Positions 51,688 through 61,565 of a DNA stretch of 64,000 nucleotides are shown in pieces. Source of the stretch: Zavarzinia marina (GTDB lineage: Bacteria > Pseudomonadota > Alphaproteobacteria > Zavarziniales > Zavarziniaceae); NCBI RefSeq assembly GCF_021568905.1, contig NZ_JAKGSB010000001.1, forward strand, positions 124,001 through 188,000, in the 5' to 3' direction. The notes under the pieces are model-generated. The model saw only the letters and a list, made by a program, of their open reading frames with translations, was not told the origin of the DNA and ran no database searches. Numbering within the stretch: the first letter of the stretch is position 1; each line of letters starts with the position of its first letter. The position numbers and the translations under genes are program-made.

Positions 51688-53529
51688 ATGTCCGATCCGA
51701 AGACGGCGCAGCCGACGAGCCGCAGCGGTCTGCAGACCGTCAGGCTGTTCCTGCCCTATCTCTGGCCGAAGGACCGCCCGGACCTGCGCCGCCGCGTGGT
51801 CATCGCCATCGGTTTCCTTGTCCTCGCCAAGGTCGCCAACGTCATCGTGCCCTATTTCTACAAGGCGGCGGTCGATGCCCTGTCGGTCGAGGCGACGGTG
51901 GTGACGGTGCCGATCCTGATGATCATCGCCTATGGCCTCGCCCGGGTCGGGGCCCAGGCCTTCGGCGAATTGCGCGACAGCGTCTTTTCGCGGGTCGCGC
52001 AGTTCGCGGTGCGCCGGCTCGGCCTTTCGACCTTCGAGCATCTGCATCGCCTGTCCATGCGCTTCCACCTGGAACGGCGCACCGGCGGCCTCAACCGGGT
52101 GATCGAGCGCGGCACCAAGGGGATCGAACTCCTCCTGCGCTTCACCCTGTTCAACATCCTGCCGACGCTGCTCGAAATCTCCTTCGTGCTGATCCTGCTG
52201 TTCAGCGGTTACGGCCTGCCGATGGTGAGCGTGATGGTGGCGACCATCATCGCCTATATCGGCTTCACCTTCCTGGTCTCGGAACGGCGCATCAAATACC
52301 GCCGCGAGATGAACGACCAGGACACGGACGCCAACACGAAGGCGGTCGACAGCCTGCTGAACTACGAGACGGTCAAATATTTCTCGAACGAGGCCCATGA
52401 GGCGCGGCGCTTCGACAAGGCCCTGCAGGCCTATGAGAAGGCGGCGGTGAAGAGCCAGACGACGCTTTCGATGCTGAACGCCGGCCAGTCGGCGATCATG
52501 GCGGCGGGGCTTGCCGGGGTCATGTATCTGGCCGGGCGTGGGGTGGCGGACGGCAGCATGACCGTCGGCGACTTCGTGCTGGTCAACACCTTCCTGATCC
52601 AGCTCTACATCCCGCTCAACATGCTCGGCTTCGTCTATCGCGAGATCAAGCAGGGCATCGTCGACATGGAAGCGATGTTCAGCGTGCTCGAAGTCCCGGA
52701 AGAGGTGCAGGACAAGCCCGACGCCGTTCCCCTGCGGGTCACCGGCGGCGCGGTCGAATTCGAGGACGTGGTGTTCCAGTACGATGCCCGCCGGGGCATC
52801 CTGAAGGATGTCAGCTTCAAGGTGCCGGCCGGTGCCATGGTCGCCATCGTCGGACCGTCCGGCGCCGGCAAGTCGACCATCAGCCGCATCCTGTTCCGCT
52901 TCTACGACATCCAGCACGGCAAGGTGACGATCGACGGCCAGAACCTGCGCGACGTCACCCAGGAGAGCCTGCGCAAGGCGATCGGCATCGTCCCGCAGGA
53001 CACCGTGCTGTTCAACGACACCATCCGCTACAACATCCGCTACGGCCGCCCCGGCGCCAGCGATGCCGAAGTGATGGAGGCGGCGAAACTGGCGCGCATC
53101 CATGATTTCATCCTGTCGCTGCCCGACGGCTACGACAGCATGGTCGGCGAGCGCGGCCTGAAACTGTCGGGTGGCGAGAAGCAGCGCGTTGCCATCGCCC
53201 GCACCATCCTCAAGAATCCGCCCATCCTGCTCCTCGACGAGGCGACATCGGCCCTCGACACCCAGACGGAGAAGGAAATCCAGGCGAGCTTGAAGGAGAT
53301 TTCGCGCGACCGGACCGCTATCGTGATCGCGCATCGCCTGTCCACCGTGGTCGACGCCGACGAGATTCTCGTGCTCGACAAGGGCAGGATCGTCGAACGC
53401 GGCACGCATGAAGCCTTGCTGGCGCTGAAAGGGCAATATGCCGGCATGTGGCAGCGCCAGCTGGAGGCGGTCGAGGCCGAGGCGAAGCTGGCCGAGGCCC
53501 GCGCAGAAGGCCTGGTGGTCAACGCCTGA
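51688..53529 (+). CDS. Atm1-type ABC exporter
   Basis: The 613-residue half transporter has six membrane helices (about residues 30-330). Its ATPase (about 360-595) has Walker [10 protein letters not shown] near residue 389, signature LSGGEKQR and [20 protein letters not shown]. Atm1/HMT1 traits such as [18 protein letters not shown] and [22 protein letters not shown] are clear. Alphaproteobacterial Atm1 proteins export glutathione-conjugated metals or a sulfur compound and are homologous to the mitochondrial Fe-S exporter. It is followed by phospholipid genes psd and pssA. Confidence 0.93.
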   Translation: MSDPKTAQPTSRSGLQTVRLFLPYLWPKDRPDLRRRVVIAIGFLVLAKVANVIVPYFYKAAVDALSVEATVVTVPILMIIAYGLARVGAQAFGELRDSVFSRVAQFAVRRLGLSTFEHLHRLSMRFHLERRTGGLNRVIERGTKGIELLLRFTLFNILPTLLEISFVLILLFSGYGLPMVSVMVATIIAYIGFTFLVSERRIKYRREMNDQDTDANTKAVDSLLNYETVKYFSNEAHEARRFDKALQAYEKAAVKSQTTLSMLNAGQSAIMAAGLAGVMYLAGRGVADGSMTVGDFVLVNTFLIQLYIPLNMLGFVYREIKQGIVDMEAMFSVLEVPEEVQDKPDAVPLRVTGGAVEFEDVVFQYDARRGILKDVSFKVPAGAMVAIVGPSGAGKSTISRILFRFYDIQHGKVTIDGQNLRDVTQESLRKAIGIVPQDTVLFNDTIRYNIRYGRPGASDAEVMEAAKLARIHDFILSLPDGYDSMVGERGLKLSGGEKQRVAIARTILKNPPILLLDEATSALDTQTEKEIQASLKEISRDRTAIVIAHRLSTVVDADEILVLDKGRIVERGTHEALLALKGQYAGMWQRQLEAVEAEAKLAEARAEGLVVNA

Positions 53530-53560
53530 TCGTCAATGTCCGACCTGGGGGAGAAGACTG

Positions 53561-54262
53561 TTGGATATTCTCGCTTCCATCCGCTCCGCGCTGCACCCGC
53601 TGCACCGTGAAGGGGTGCGTTTCGTCCTGATTTTCGCGATCGCCACCCTGATCCTGTTCCTGATCTGGAAGCCGCTCGGCTGGATCGGCGTCGTGCTGAC
53701 GGTCTGGTGCGCCTATTTCTTCCGCGATCCGCCGCGGGCGACGCCGACCCGCCTCGGTCTCGTGGTCTCGCCCGCCGACGGCAAGGTGGTCTCGACCGCC
53801 GATGCCGTCCCGCCCGAGGAACTCGGCCTCGGCGAGGCGCCGCGCCCGCGCGTGTCGATCTTCATGAGCGTCTTCGACGTCCATGTGAACCGCATGCCGG
53901 TGACCGCCACCGTCGACCGCATCTCCTACCGTCCCGGCAAATTCCTGAACGCCGCCGACGACAAGGCGAGCGACGACAACGAGCGCAATTCGCTGCGCCT
54001 GATCCTGGACGACGGCCGCGACCTCGGCGTGGTGCAGATCGCGGGCCTCGTCGCGCGGCGCATCGTCTGCGACGTCGAGCCGGGGGAGAAGCTGGAGGCC
54101 GGTACGCGCTTCGGCATCATCCGCTTCGGCAGCCGGCTCGACGTCTATCTGCCGCCGGGCACCGTGCCGCTGGTCGCCGCCGGCCAGACCGCCATCGCCG
54201 GCGAGACCGTGATCGCCGATTTCACGGCGGTCGAGGGGCCGCGCCTCGCCACGGTCGGCTGA
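53561..54262 (+). CDS. psd: Phosphatidylserine decarboxylase (short type)
   Basis: The TTG start at 53561 is favoured by GGGGGAGAAGAC just before it and by the typical opening [18 protein letters not shown]. The 233-residue protein has two N-terminal hydrophobic segments and the conserved [13 protein letters not shown] and [11 protein letters not shown]. The Gly-Ser in the last is the self-cleavage site producing the pyruvoyl prosthetic group. It converts phosphatidylserine to phosphatidylethanolamine. pssA follows after 10 bp. Confidence 0.95.
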   Translation: MDILASIRSALHPLHREGVRFVLIFAIATLILFLIWKPLGWIGVVLTVWCAYFFRDPPRATPTRLGLVVSPADGKVVSTADAVPPEELGLGEAPRPRVSIFMSVFDVHVNRMPVTATVDRISYRPGKFLNAADDKASDDNERNSLRLILDDGRDLGVVQIAGLVARRIVCDVEPGEKLEAGTRFGIIRFGSRLDVYLPPGTVPLVAAGQTAIAGETVIADFTAVEGPRLATVG

Positions 54263-54272
54263 GGCGCGCGCG

Positions 54273-55109
54273 ATGCTGGAAGGCAAGCGCTGGACCCGGC
54301 GGGTCACCCTGCGGCGCCGTCCGGGCCGGCTGCGCCGCCCGGCGATCAACCGGCTGCCGGTCAGAAGCCTGCTGCCCAACATCCTGACCACCCTGGCGCT
54401 ATGCGCCGGGCTGACCTCGATCCGCTTCGCCCTCGACGCCAAATTCGAGCTGGCGGTCGCCGCGATCATGATCGCCGGCCTGCTGGACGGTATCGACGGG
54501 CGGGTGGCGCGTCTCCTCAAGGGCACCAGCCGTTTCGGCGCGGAGCTCGACTCGCTGTCGGATTTCCTGTCGTTCGGGGTGGCGCCCGTGGTGGTGCTCT
54601 ATCTCTGGACCCTGCAGGACATCGCCGGCCTCGGCTGGATCGCCGTCCTGTCCCACGCCGTCTGCTGCGCGCTGCGCCTCGCGCGTTTCAACGTCGCCAT
54701 CGACGATCCGGACGCCCCTGTGTTCGCCAGTTCCTTCTTCGTCGGCGTGCCGTCGCCCGCCGGCGCCGCGCTGGTGCTGCTGCCGATCGTCGCCTATTTC
54801 GGCACGGACCTGGATTTCTTCCGGTCGCCCTGGCTGGTCGCGGCGATCGCGGTGACCGTCGCCTTCCTTATGGTCAGCCGGGTGCCGACCTTCTCCTTCA
54901 AGAAGATCCGCGTCCATCGCGACTGGGTGCTGCCGACCCTGGTCTTCGTCGGCCTCGGCACCGCGCTCGCGCTGTCCTACCCTTGGGAAGTGCTTGCCTT
55001 CGTCATCCTGGCCTATGCCTGCACTATCCCCTTCGGCCCCCTCGGCTGGCATCGGGCGCAGCAGAAGTCGGATCGGCTGGCGGCTGCGGAGCAGGTCGGC
55101 GAGGACTGA
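54273..55109 (+). CDS. pssA: Phosphatidylserine synthase PssA
   Basis: The 278-residue membrane protein carries the CDP-alcohol phosphatidyltransferase signature DGRVARLLKGTSRFGAELDSLSD (DG-x2-AR-x8-G-x3-D-x3-D). It has about eight helices and a Arg-rich N-terminus (RRVTLRRRPGRLRR) that may bind the membrane. It transfers serine onto CDP-diacylglycerol, feeding Psd. Together psd-pssA give phosphatidylethanolamine synthesis. Confidence 0.95.
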   Translation: MLEGKRWTRRVTLRRRPGRLRRPAINRLPVRSLLPNILTTLALCAGLTSIRFALDAKFELAVAAIMIAGLLDGIDGRVARLLKGTSRFGAELDSLSDFLSFGVAPVVVLYLWTLQDIAGLGWIAVLSHAVCCALRLARFNVAIDDPDAPVFASSFFVGVPSPAGAALVLLPIVAYFGTDLDFFRSPWLVAAIAVTVAFLMVSRVPTFSFKKIRVHRDWVLPTLVFVGLGTALALSYPWEVLAFVILAYACTIPFGPLGWHRAQQKSDRLAAAEQVGED

Positions 55110-55138
55110 ACAGAAGGGTGTCGAAGGTTTGGCCGCTT

Positions 55139-55765
55139 TCACTCTTCGGGTGAAGGCGCGGCGATGAGGGCTCGGCCGTCCAGCGGCGAGAAGACCGTGA
55201 TGCCCTGTTCGCGATCGTCGAAGGCCCCGTCGGGCGAGGCGACGGCGCCACCCAGTGCGACGATGGTGGGGATGATCAGATTTCGCGCCGACCATCCGAC
55301 CGCGGACAACGTATTCAAGATCGGCGCCGACGGCACATGACCGATTACGACGAAAGCCGATTTGTCGGCGATGAGATCGGCGACGTCGGCGATACTGCCG
55401 CTGCCGAAGGCCGCCGTTCCGAAGAAGCAGTCCCATTCGGCGAACTCGGCAAAGCAATCGGTCTTCTCGGTGAAGGCGTCGATATCGATGCCACGGCGTT
55501 TCAAGAATTTCCAAAGGCCCAGATGGCGCGCGATGCGGCTGCCCCTGTCGACCCGGCACCAGGTGACGATCGACGTATTTTCGTCGACGACGGCGCGGCA
55601 AAGCAGAATGAATTCCAATATTCGCCGATAGTCGGGCCGGCCGTAGCTGATCTGATGGAAAAAATCTGAACGGACGAAATCGGGCATCAGAATGGTATGG
55701 CCGTTCAAATAATAGGACTTCTGCGCCCATCGCGCGAAAGTCTCGATATGGATGTCGTCGTCCAT
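55139..55765 (-). CDS. Hypothetical protein in an AT-richer patch
   Basis: The 208-residue frame from ATG 55765 has MDDDIHIETFARWAQKSYYL at the start, and otherwise a mixed alpha/beta, soluble composition with FVVIGHVPSAP and ITVFSPLDGRALIAAP. A longer in-frame reading to 55945 would overlap the divergent neighbour. No family, signal peptide or membrane segment is recognised. The local base composition is visibly AT-richer than flanking genes, suggesting acquisition with its divergent neighbour. Confidence 0.68.
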   Translation of the reverse strand: MDDDIHIETFARWAQKSYYLNGHTILMPDFVRSDFFHQISYGRPDYRRILEFILLCRAVVDENTSIVTWCRVDRGSRIARHLGLWKFLKRRGIDIDAFTEKTDCFAEFAEWDCFFGTAAFGSGSIADVADLIADKSAFVVIGHVPSAPILNTLSAVGWSARNLIIPTIVALGGAVASPDGAFDDREQGITVFSPLDGRALIAAPSPEE

Positions 55766-55862
55766 GGCCGGGAGCGTGAAGAGGCACCGGCCTTGCGTCA
55801 AGGGCGGGTATGTCCCTTCATGGTTGCGGCAATGGGCGGCAATCTCGAGTGCGGACGGGACC

Positions 55863-56234
55863 ATGAAGACCTTCGACAGCGATTTGGCGGAAATGTTGAA
55901 CGCGTGTTGCGACGGCAGCCCGATCGAACGGGTGATCCTGGGCATGCACGACTTTCAACTTGCGTTCGCCGGTATCAGTCGGCTGCAAGGGACGTTCAAG
56001 GTTGTCTTCCGGCTTCGGGGGCACCGCTATTCCTGGACCGGGGGGCCGTGCGACATTCCGGCCTGGAGGCTGCCGGGTCAGGTCCCGATCCGTTTCGAGC
56101 GCGTTTCCGCCTTCGTGCTCCGCTTGTGCCTTGCGTCGGGCGATGAGGTCGAATTTCACACGGCCGAAAACGCCTATGAATGCGTCGTCATCGAATTTTT
56201 GAGAAATGGCCGCGAGGTCATGGAGATCGCGTGA
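55863..56234 (+). CDS. Hypothetical protein, divergent partner
   Basis: The 123-residue frame (ATG 55863) encodes a soluble, beta-rich sequence with LGMHDFQLAFAGISRLQGTFKVVFRLRGHRYSWTGGPCDIPAW and ending IEFLRNGREVMEIA. In-frame codons up to 55752 would overlap the 5' end of the divergent gene, so the later start is chosen. No family is recognised. It shares the AT-richer composition of its neighbour. Confidence 0.62.
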   Translation: MKTFDSDLAEMLNACCDGSPIERVILGMHDFQLAFAGISRLQGTFKVVFRLRGHRYSWTGGPCDIPAWRLPGQVPIRFERVSAFVLRLCLASGDEVEFHTAENAYECVVIEFLRNGREVMEIA

Positions 56235-56256
56235 GTGCCGTTTTGGCGGATGGCGC

Positions 56257-56646
56257 TCAGCCGCCGAATTCCATGAAACGGATGCGGTTGCCGAAGGGAT
56301 CGGTGACCTGCATCTCGATGCGGCCGCCCATGTCTTCCAGACCGGGCTTCATGTAGCGGTAGTTCTTCGCCGCCAGTTCGGCCTGGAAGGCGGCGATGCC
56401 GGTGACGGCGACGCACATATTGCCGCCCGGCGTGGCATCGCCCGCATGTTCCGAGAGATGCAGCTTCAGGCCACCGCGCGAGACCTGCATATAGAGCGGG
56501 AAATCATCGCCGAAGCGATGTTCCCAATCGACCTTGAAGCCCAGGAAATCGAGATAGAATTCACGCGCCTTGGCGACATCGAAGATGCGGACGATGGGGA
56601 TGGCGGGGCCGAAGCTGACTTCGGCCCCTGAATCTCCCGTACTCAT
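56257..56646 (-). CDS. VOC-family (glyoxalase/bleomycin-resistance-like) protein
   Basis: The 129-residue protein has the VOC fold pattern: IPIVRIFDVAKAREFYLDFLGFKVDWEHRFG, LHLSEHAGDATPGGNMCVAV and the C-terminal MQVTDPFGNRIRFMEF. Metal ligands could be His60-region, Glu and the terminal Glu. Its ATG overlaps the stop of the RND pump gene by 4 bp, so it is the last gene of the padR-adaptor-RND-VOC unit. A drug- or metabolite-binding or detoxifying role is plausible, but the substrate is unknown. Confidence 0.87.
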   Translation of the reverse strand: MSTGDSGAEVSFGPAIPIVRIFDVAKAREFYLDFLGFKVDWEHRFGDDFPLYMQVSRGGLKLHLSEHAGDATPGGNMCVAVTGIAAFQAELAAKNYRYMKPGLEDMGGRIEMQVTDPFGNRIRFMEFGG

Positions 56647-59600
56647 GTCGCCGTGCCGGGGCGCTGGCCTTCGGTATCGGCGCTTCGCGCCGTCACGAGG
56701 CCGGCGGGCGCTGTGCCGAGCCCCATGTCCGGCGTCGCAGGTTGGCGCTTGAAACGGCGCACCGTCTCGCGCAGGCGCAGCGGCAGGGCCAGCAGGCAGG
56801 GCGTCACCACCAGGGTCAGCACCGTCGCGAAGGCGAGGCCGAAGGCGACGGCGGTCGCGAGCTGGATCCACCATTGGGCCGACGGCGCGCCCAGGGTCAC
56901 TTCGCGCCCGATGACGTCGATGGTGAGGCCCAGCGCCATGGGCAGGATGCCGACGATGGTGGTGACGGTGGTCAGCAGCACCGGGCGCATGCGCTGGGCG
57001 CCGGTGCGCAGGATCGCCTCATAGGGTTCCATGCCGCCGTCGCGGAGTTCCTTGTAGGTGTCGATCAGCACCACGTTGTGGGCGACGACGACGCCCGCCA
57101 GCGAGATGACGCCGATGCCGGTCATCACCATCGAGAACAACTGCCCGGTGATCAGCAGCCCGGCGAAGACGCCAATCGTGGACAGCAGCACCGCCGACAG
57201 GATGACGAAGGTGGAATAGAAGCTGTTGAACTGGGTGACCAGGATGATGCCCATCAGGAACAGGCCGACGAAGAACGCCTTGCCCAGGAATTCCCCGGCC
57301 GCCGCCGTCTCCTCGTCCTGGCCGCGGAAGATGATCTGGACACGGGGATCGAAATCCTGCGTGTCCATCCAGGCCTTGATCTCCCGCACCTTGTCGTCGG
57401 GCAGCACGCCGGGCGCGGTATTGGCCTGGAGCGTGATGACGCGCTTGGCGTCCACATGCTTCAGCTTGCCGGTGGTCGGCTCCGCCACGCGCTCGACGAA
57501 GCTCGAGATCGGCACCTGGCCGAGGCGCGTCTCCAGCCGCAACTGATCGAAGGCGTCGAGATTGCGCATGCTCTCGGGGAAGCGCACGCGGATGTCGATC
57601 TCCTCGTCCGCGTCGTCGGGCCGGTATTCGCCGATCTTCACGCCGTTGGTGACGAGCTGCACGGCATTGCCGACCGAGGTGATGTCGGCGCCGAAGCGCC
57701 CGGCCTGGGCCCGGTCGACCCGCAGCACCCAGTCGATGCCGGGCAGGGGACGGCTGTCCTCGAGGTCGATCAGGCCGTCGACGGTCTGCAGATAGGCGCT
57801 GATCCGGTCCGCCACCTCGGGCAGGGCGTCGGGATCGCTGGTGGCCAATTCGACCTGCACCGCCTTGCCCACCGGCGGGCCGACGTCGGGCAGGCGGGTT
57901 TCGACATGGATGCCGGCGATCCGGCCCGCGCGCTCGCGGATCTCGCCCAGGATCTGGGCCGCCGGACGGCGCTGGGTCCAGTGCAGGAATTCGACGGTGA
58001 TGTTGCCGATGGTGTCGGGTGCCGCTTCCGCCCCCTTGGGCGGCTCGCCCACGGTGGTGTTGGCGATCTCGATCCCCTCGACGTCGAGGACTTCGCGCTC
58101 GACGTCGCGCATCAGGGCGTCGCGCTCGTCGATCGAGAGATTGCCCCTGGCATGGACGAGGACGATGGCGCGGTCGGGCTCCACGTCGGGGAAGAACTGC
58201 ACGCCCTTGCCCTGCATGCCATAGGCGATCTGCAGGGCGACCAGCACGCCGACGCAGCCGAGCAGGATCATGCCGGGATGGCGCAGCGCGCGTTCCAGGG
58301 TTCTTGAATACCAGCCGGTGAAGCCGGGCAGGGTGCGCACGTCGCCCCGTTCGGTGACGGCGATGAAATTCTCGGTCGCTTCGTCGGTCGTGCCGGGCTT
58401 GCCGAAGGTGGCACCGAGCACGGGAATGAACATCAGCGCGATCAGGATCGAGCCCATCAGGGTGACGATCAGCGTCATCGGGATATAGGACATGAAGCGC
58501 CCGGTGACGCCGGGCCAGAACAGCAGCGGCACGAAGACGATGGCGGTGGTGGTGGTGGTGGTGATCACCGGCCATGCCATCCGCTTCGCCGCCGTGGCAT
58601 AGGCCTTGCGGCGATCCATGCCCTCGATCATGCGGCGGTCGGCGTATTCGACCACGATCACGCCGCCGTCGACCACCATGCCGACCACCAGGATCATGGA
58701 GAACATGACCAGCATGTTCAGGGTGACGCCCATGGACGACAGCAGCACGAGGCCGAGCAGGAAGGAGCCCGGAATGGTCAGCGAGACGAGCCCGGCGGCG
58801 CGCAGGCCCAGTGAGCCGACGACGACCACCATGACCAGGAAGACCGCGATCAGCACCGAATTCTCGAGATCGACCAGCATGTTGCGGATCTCTTTCGAGG
58901 CGTCCTGGGCATAGTCGATCCGCACCGTGGGCGGCAGTTCGGCGCGGGCGTAGTCGACGATCGCCTTCACCTTCTCGACGGTCGCGATGATGTTGCGCCC
59001 GGCGCGCTTCTTGACCTCGATGGTCAGGGACGGCTTGCCGTTCACCCGGGCGAAGGTCTCGGGGTCCTTGAAGGTGCGGCGGATCTCGGTGATGTCGCGC
59101 AGCGTGACGACGCCGTCGCCCGAGACCTTGACCGGCAGGGAGAGCACGTCCTCCGCCGTCTCGAACAGCCCCGGCACCTTGACCGAGAAGCGCCCGGACC
59201 CGGTGTCCAGCGCGCCGGCGGCGACGAGGCGGTTGTTGACGGCGACGAGGTTCAGCAGATCGGCCTGGCTGATCCGATAGGATTCGAGCTTCAGGGGATC
59301 GACCACGATCTCCAGCAATTCGTCGCGCCGTCCGGTGATATCGGCCGACAATACCTCGGGCAGGGCTTCGAAGGCGTCTTCCAGGCGGCGTGCGATGGAC
59401 AGCAGCGTGCGCTCCGGCACGTCGCCCGAAAGGGAGACCAGGAGGACCGGAAAGAGCGAGATCGAGACCTGGGTGACGATCGGCTCCTCCGTGTCGTCCG
59501 GCAGCTTGGGCTTGGCCAGATCGACCTTCTCGCGCACATCCGCCATCGCCTTGTCGGCATCGAAGCCGGCATCGAATTCGAGGAGGACATAGGCATAGCC

Positions 59601-59861
59601 TTCGCCGGCCTCGGACTTCATCTTCTTGATGCCCTCGATGGCGCGCAGCTCCTTCTCCATGGGCTTGAGCAGCAGGCGCTCGCCGTCCTCGGGCGAGATG
59701 CCCTCGTGGATCATGTTGACGTAGACATAGGGGATCTCGACGTCCGGCTGCGCCTCGCGCGGGATCGTCGCATAGGTCGAGATGCCGGCGACGGCCAGCA
59801 GGACGAGGAAGCTGAGGATCGTGCGCGGGTAGCGCAGGCACCAGTCGATCAGCGCGGTCAC
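56643..59861 (-). CDS. RND-family efflux pump permease
   Basis: The 1072-residue inner-membrane pump has twelve helices and two large periplasmic loops. TM4 reads MILVVGMVVDGGVIVVEYADRRM, so only the first Asp of the usual Asp-Asp proton-relay pair is present. In TM10, VVVAHNVVLIDTYKEL has His where AcrB has the relay Lys. The N-terminus IPREAQPDVEIPYVYVNMIHEGISPEDGERLLLKPMEKELRAIEG is typical of this branch. It is encoded between its adaptor and a VOC protein. No outer-membrane channel gene is adjacent. The substrate is unknown. Confidence 0.93.
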   Translation of the reverse strand: MTALIDWCLRYPRTILSFLVLLAVAGISTYATIPREAQPDVEIPYVYVNMIHEGISPEDGERLLLKPMEKELRAIEGIKKMKSEAGEGYAYVLLEFDAGFDADKAMADVREKVDLAKPKLPDDTEEPIVTQVSISLFPVLLVSLSGDVPERTLLSIARRLEDAFEALPEVLSADITGRRDELLEIVVDPLKLESYRISQADLLNLVAVNNRLVAAGALDTGSGRFSVKVPGLFETAEDVLSLPVKVSGDGVVTLRDITEIRRTFKDPETFARVNGKPSLTIEVKKRAGRNIIATVEKVKAIVDYARAELPPTVRIDYAQDASKEIRNMLVDLENSVLIAVFLVMVVVVGSLGLRAAGLVSLTIPGSFLLGLVLLSSMGVTLNMLVMFSMILVVGMVVDGGVIVVEYADRRMIEGMDRRKAYATAAKRMAWPVITTTTTTAIVFVPLLFWPGVTGRFMSYIPMTLIVTLMGSILIALMFIPVLGATFGKPGTTDEATENFIAVTERGDVRTLPGFTGWYSRTLERALRHPGMILLGCVGVLVALQIAYGMQGKGVQFFPDVEPDRAIVLVHARGNLSIDERDALMRDVEREVLDVEGIEIANTTVGEPPKGAEAAPDTIGNITVEFLHWTQRRPAAQILGEIRERAGRIAGIHVETRLPDVGPPVGKAVQVELATSDPDALPEVADRISAYLQTVDGLIDLEDSRPLPGIDWVLRVDRAQAGRFGADITSVGNAVQLVTNGVKIGEYRPDDADEEIDIRVRFPESMRNLDAFDQLRLETRLGQVPISSFVERVAEPTTGKLKHVDAKRVITLQANTAPGVLPDDKVREIKAWMDTQDFDPRVQIIFRGQDEETAAAGEFLGKAFFVGLFLMGIILVTQFNSFYSTFVILSAVLLSTIGVFAGLLITGQLFSMVMTGIGVISLAGVVVAHNVVLIDTYKELRDGGMEPYEAILRTGAQRMRPVLLTTVTTIVGILPMALGLTIDVIGREVTLGAPSAQWWIQLATAVAFGLAFATVLTLVVTPCLLALPLRLRETVRRFKRQPATPDMGLGTAPAGLVTARSADTEGQRPGTAT

Positions 59862-60958
59862 GAGGCGGCATCCTCTTCGCGGCTGACCTCGACCTTCTGG
59901 CCGGGCAGGACATAGTCCTGGCCGACGGTGACGACGTCCGCCTTCTCGGGGAGACCGGTCAGCCAGACGCCATCATCGTCGGCGCCGATGATCGCCACCG
60001 GGACGAAGGCGATGACGTTTCCGGCGTCGACCGTCTTCAGGCCGATGGTGCCCTTGCTGTCGAGATTGAGGATCGCGGGCGAAATATGGTGGGCGGCGAC
60101 CGGCGAGGTCGGGATCTCGGCCTCGGTGGTGACGCCGGCGCGAAGCGCGCCGTCCGGATTGTCGACCTCGATCTCGACCCGGAAAGTGCGGGTGTCGGGA
60201 TCAGCCTTGCTGGCGATGAAGCGGACCTTGCCGGTCACCTTCTGGCCGGTGATCAGGCGGGCGGTGGCGCTGGCGCCTTCGGTGATGTCGGCGATCTCGC
60301 GCTCCGCCACCTGGCCCGTTACCAGGATGGTCGAGGTGTCCACGATCAGGGCGCAGCCCTGGGGCCCGCCGCCGGGGCCGGGATTGAGGACCGTTCCGAT
60401 TTCGGCCGTCGTCTCCTCGACCACGCCGTCGAAGGGGGCCTTGATCTCGGTATTGCTGAGGTCGAGGGTCATGCGCGTCACCTTGGCGCGCGCGGCATCC
60501 AGCAGGGCCTGGGCCTCGGCCAGGCGATTGGCGGTGCCATAGCCCGCCCCCTTCAGCTTGGCGGCGGCATTGTATTCGATCTCGCGCTGGCGCAACTCGG
60601 CCCTGGCTTCCGTCAGCGCGGCCTCGCGGTCGCGCACCGAAAGACGGCAGATCACGTCGCCTTCGCGCACGGCGGCGCCGCGCTGGACCAGGATCTCGTC
60701 GACAGCGCCGGATACCTCCGCCCGCGCCTCGACGCTGCGCAGGGCCTCGGTCCGGCCGCGGAGCGTGACGGTGCCCACATAGGTCTCGGCCTTGGAGGTG
60801 CGCACGCGAACCTGGGGCAGGGGCGCTTCCTCGTGGGTCGACGTGTCAGTGGCCTTGGCGCTCTCCTCGCCCTCGGCCCCGCCGAAGACGGCGCCGCTGG
60901 CGATCCAGAGCGCCATGGCGGCGGCCATGCCGCCGGCGATGAGATAGGACTTACGCAT
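59858..60958 (-). CDS. RND efflux periplasmic adaptor
   Basis: The 366-residue protein has an N-terminal anchor (residues 4-27), a lipoyl domain (VEARAEVSGAVDEILVQRGAAVREGDVICRL), a helical hairpin (about 105-165) and a beta-barrel (VRFIASKADPDTRTFRVEIEVDNPDG). It would link the RND pump to an outer-membrane factor. It overlaps the pump start by 4 bp and the padR stop by 8 bp, which marks a tightly coupled operon. Confidence 0.93.
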   Translation of the reverse strand: MRKSYLIAGGMAAAMALWIASGAVFGGAEGEESAKATDTSTHEEAPLPQVRVRTSKAETYVGTVTLRGRTEALRSVEARAEVSGAVDEILVQRGAAVREGDVICRLSVRDREAALTEARAELRQREIEYNAAAKLKGAGYGTANRLAEAQALLDAARAKVTRMTLDLSNTEIKAPFDGVVEETTAEIGTVLNPGPGGGPQGCALIVDTSTILVTGQVAEREIADITEGASATARLITGQKVTGKVRFIASKADPDTRTFRVEIEVDNPDGALRAGVTTEAEIPTSPVAAHHISPAILNLDSKGTIGLKTVDAGNVIAFVPVAIIGADDDGVWLTGLPEKADVVTVGQDYVLPGQKVEVSREEDAAS

Positions 60959-61520
60959 GTTTCACTCCCGATACGGCAACCGCCTCGTCGTCGGGCGGCA
61001 CGGCGGATGCCTCGAGCATCCCCCGGTGGCTTTCCAGATAGTCGATGGCGGCGTTCAACTGCACGCGCCCGAAGCCGATGGCGAAGCGCAGATTGGTCAT
61101 CGCGCTGCTCGGGTCGCATTCGGCGAGGTCGAGGCGGGCGAGGGCGGCGCGATGTTCCTCGATCTGCTGGTCGATATAGGCGGCGATCACGGCGCGGGGC
61201 AACAGATGGGCGAAGATGGTCGCGATGGCGAATTCGGATCGAACCTTGTCGGGCTGGATGCCGCGCGACAGTTCGGCGATGAAATGAGCCCGGCCCTTCG
61301 GCGTCAGGGAATAGACCTTCTTGTCCGGCCGGCCCTGCTGCTCCTCGGCCCGGCACAGCACGTGGCCTTCCTCGGCCAGTCTGGTCAGGGCCGGATAGAT
61401 GGAGCCGAAGGAGGCGTCGTAGACACCGCTGAAGGTGCCGTCCTCGAACAGCTTCTTGATTTCATAGCCGCTCGCCTCGCCGAAGGTGAGGAGGCCGGCA
61501 CAGACGGTCTTGATGTCCAT
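60951..61520 (-). CDS. PadR-family transcriptional regulator
   Basis: The 189-residue protein has the PadR winged helix (LLTFGEASGYEIKKLFEDGTFSGVYDASFGSIYPALTRLAEEGHVLC) with a beta-wing (KKVYSLTPKGRAHF) and a helical dimerisation C-terminus. It is the first gene of the operon and its start is 14 bp from an inverted repeat, so it probably represses itself and the pump genes. PadR regulators of efflux operons respond to toxic compounds or drugs. Confidence 0.92.
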   Translation of the reverse strand: MDIKTVCAGLLTFGEASGYEIKKLFEDGTFSGVYDASFGSIYPALTRLAEEGHVLCRAEEQQGRPDKKVYSLTPKGRAHFIAELSRGIQPDKVRSEFAIATIFAHLLPRAVIAAYIDQQIEEHRAALARLDLAECDPSSAMTNLRFAIGFGRVQLNAAIDYLESHRGMLEASAVPPDDEAVAVSGVKHA

Positions 61521-61533
61521 GATCCCGGATATC

Positions 61534-61565
61534 TATATCGGCTTGATATATGACGGGCCGATATA
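61534..61565. promoter_or_regulatory. PadR operator upstream of padR
   Basis: TATATCGGC (61534-61542), 14 bases and GCCGATATA (61557-61565) form a perfect 9-bp inverted repeat, centred on TTGATATATGACGG. The start codon of padR is at 61520, so a bound dimer would block this operon's promoter. Confidence 0.75.
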
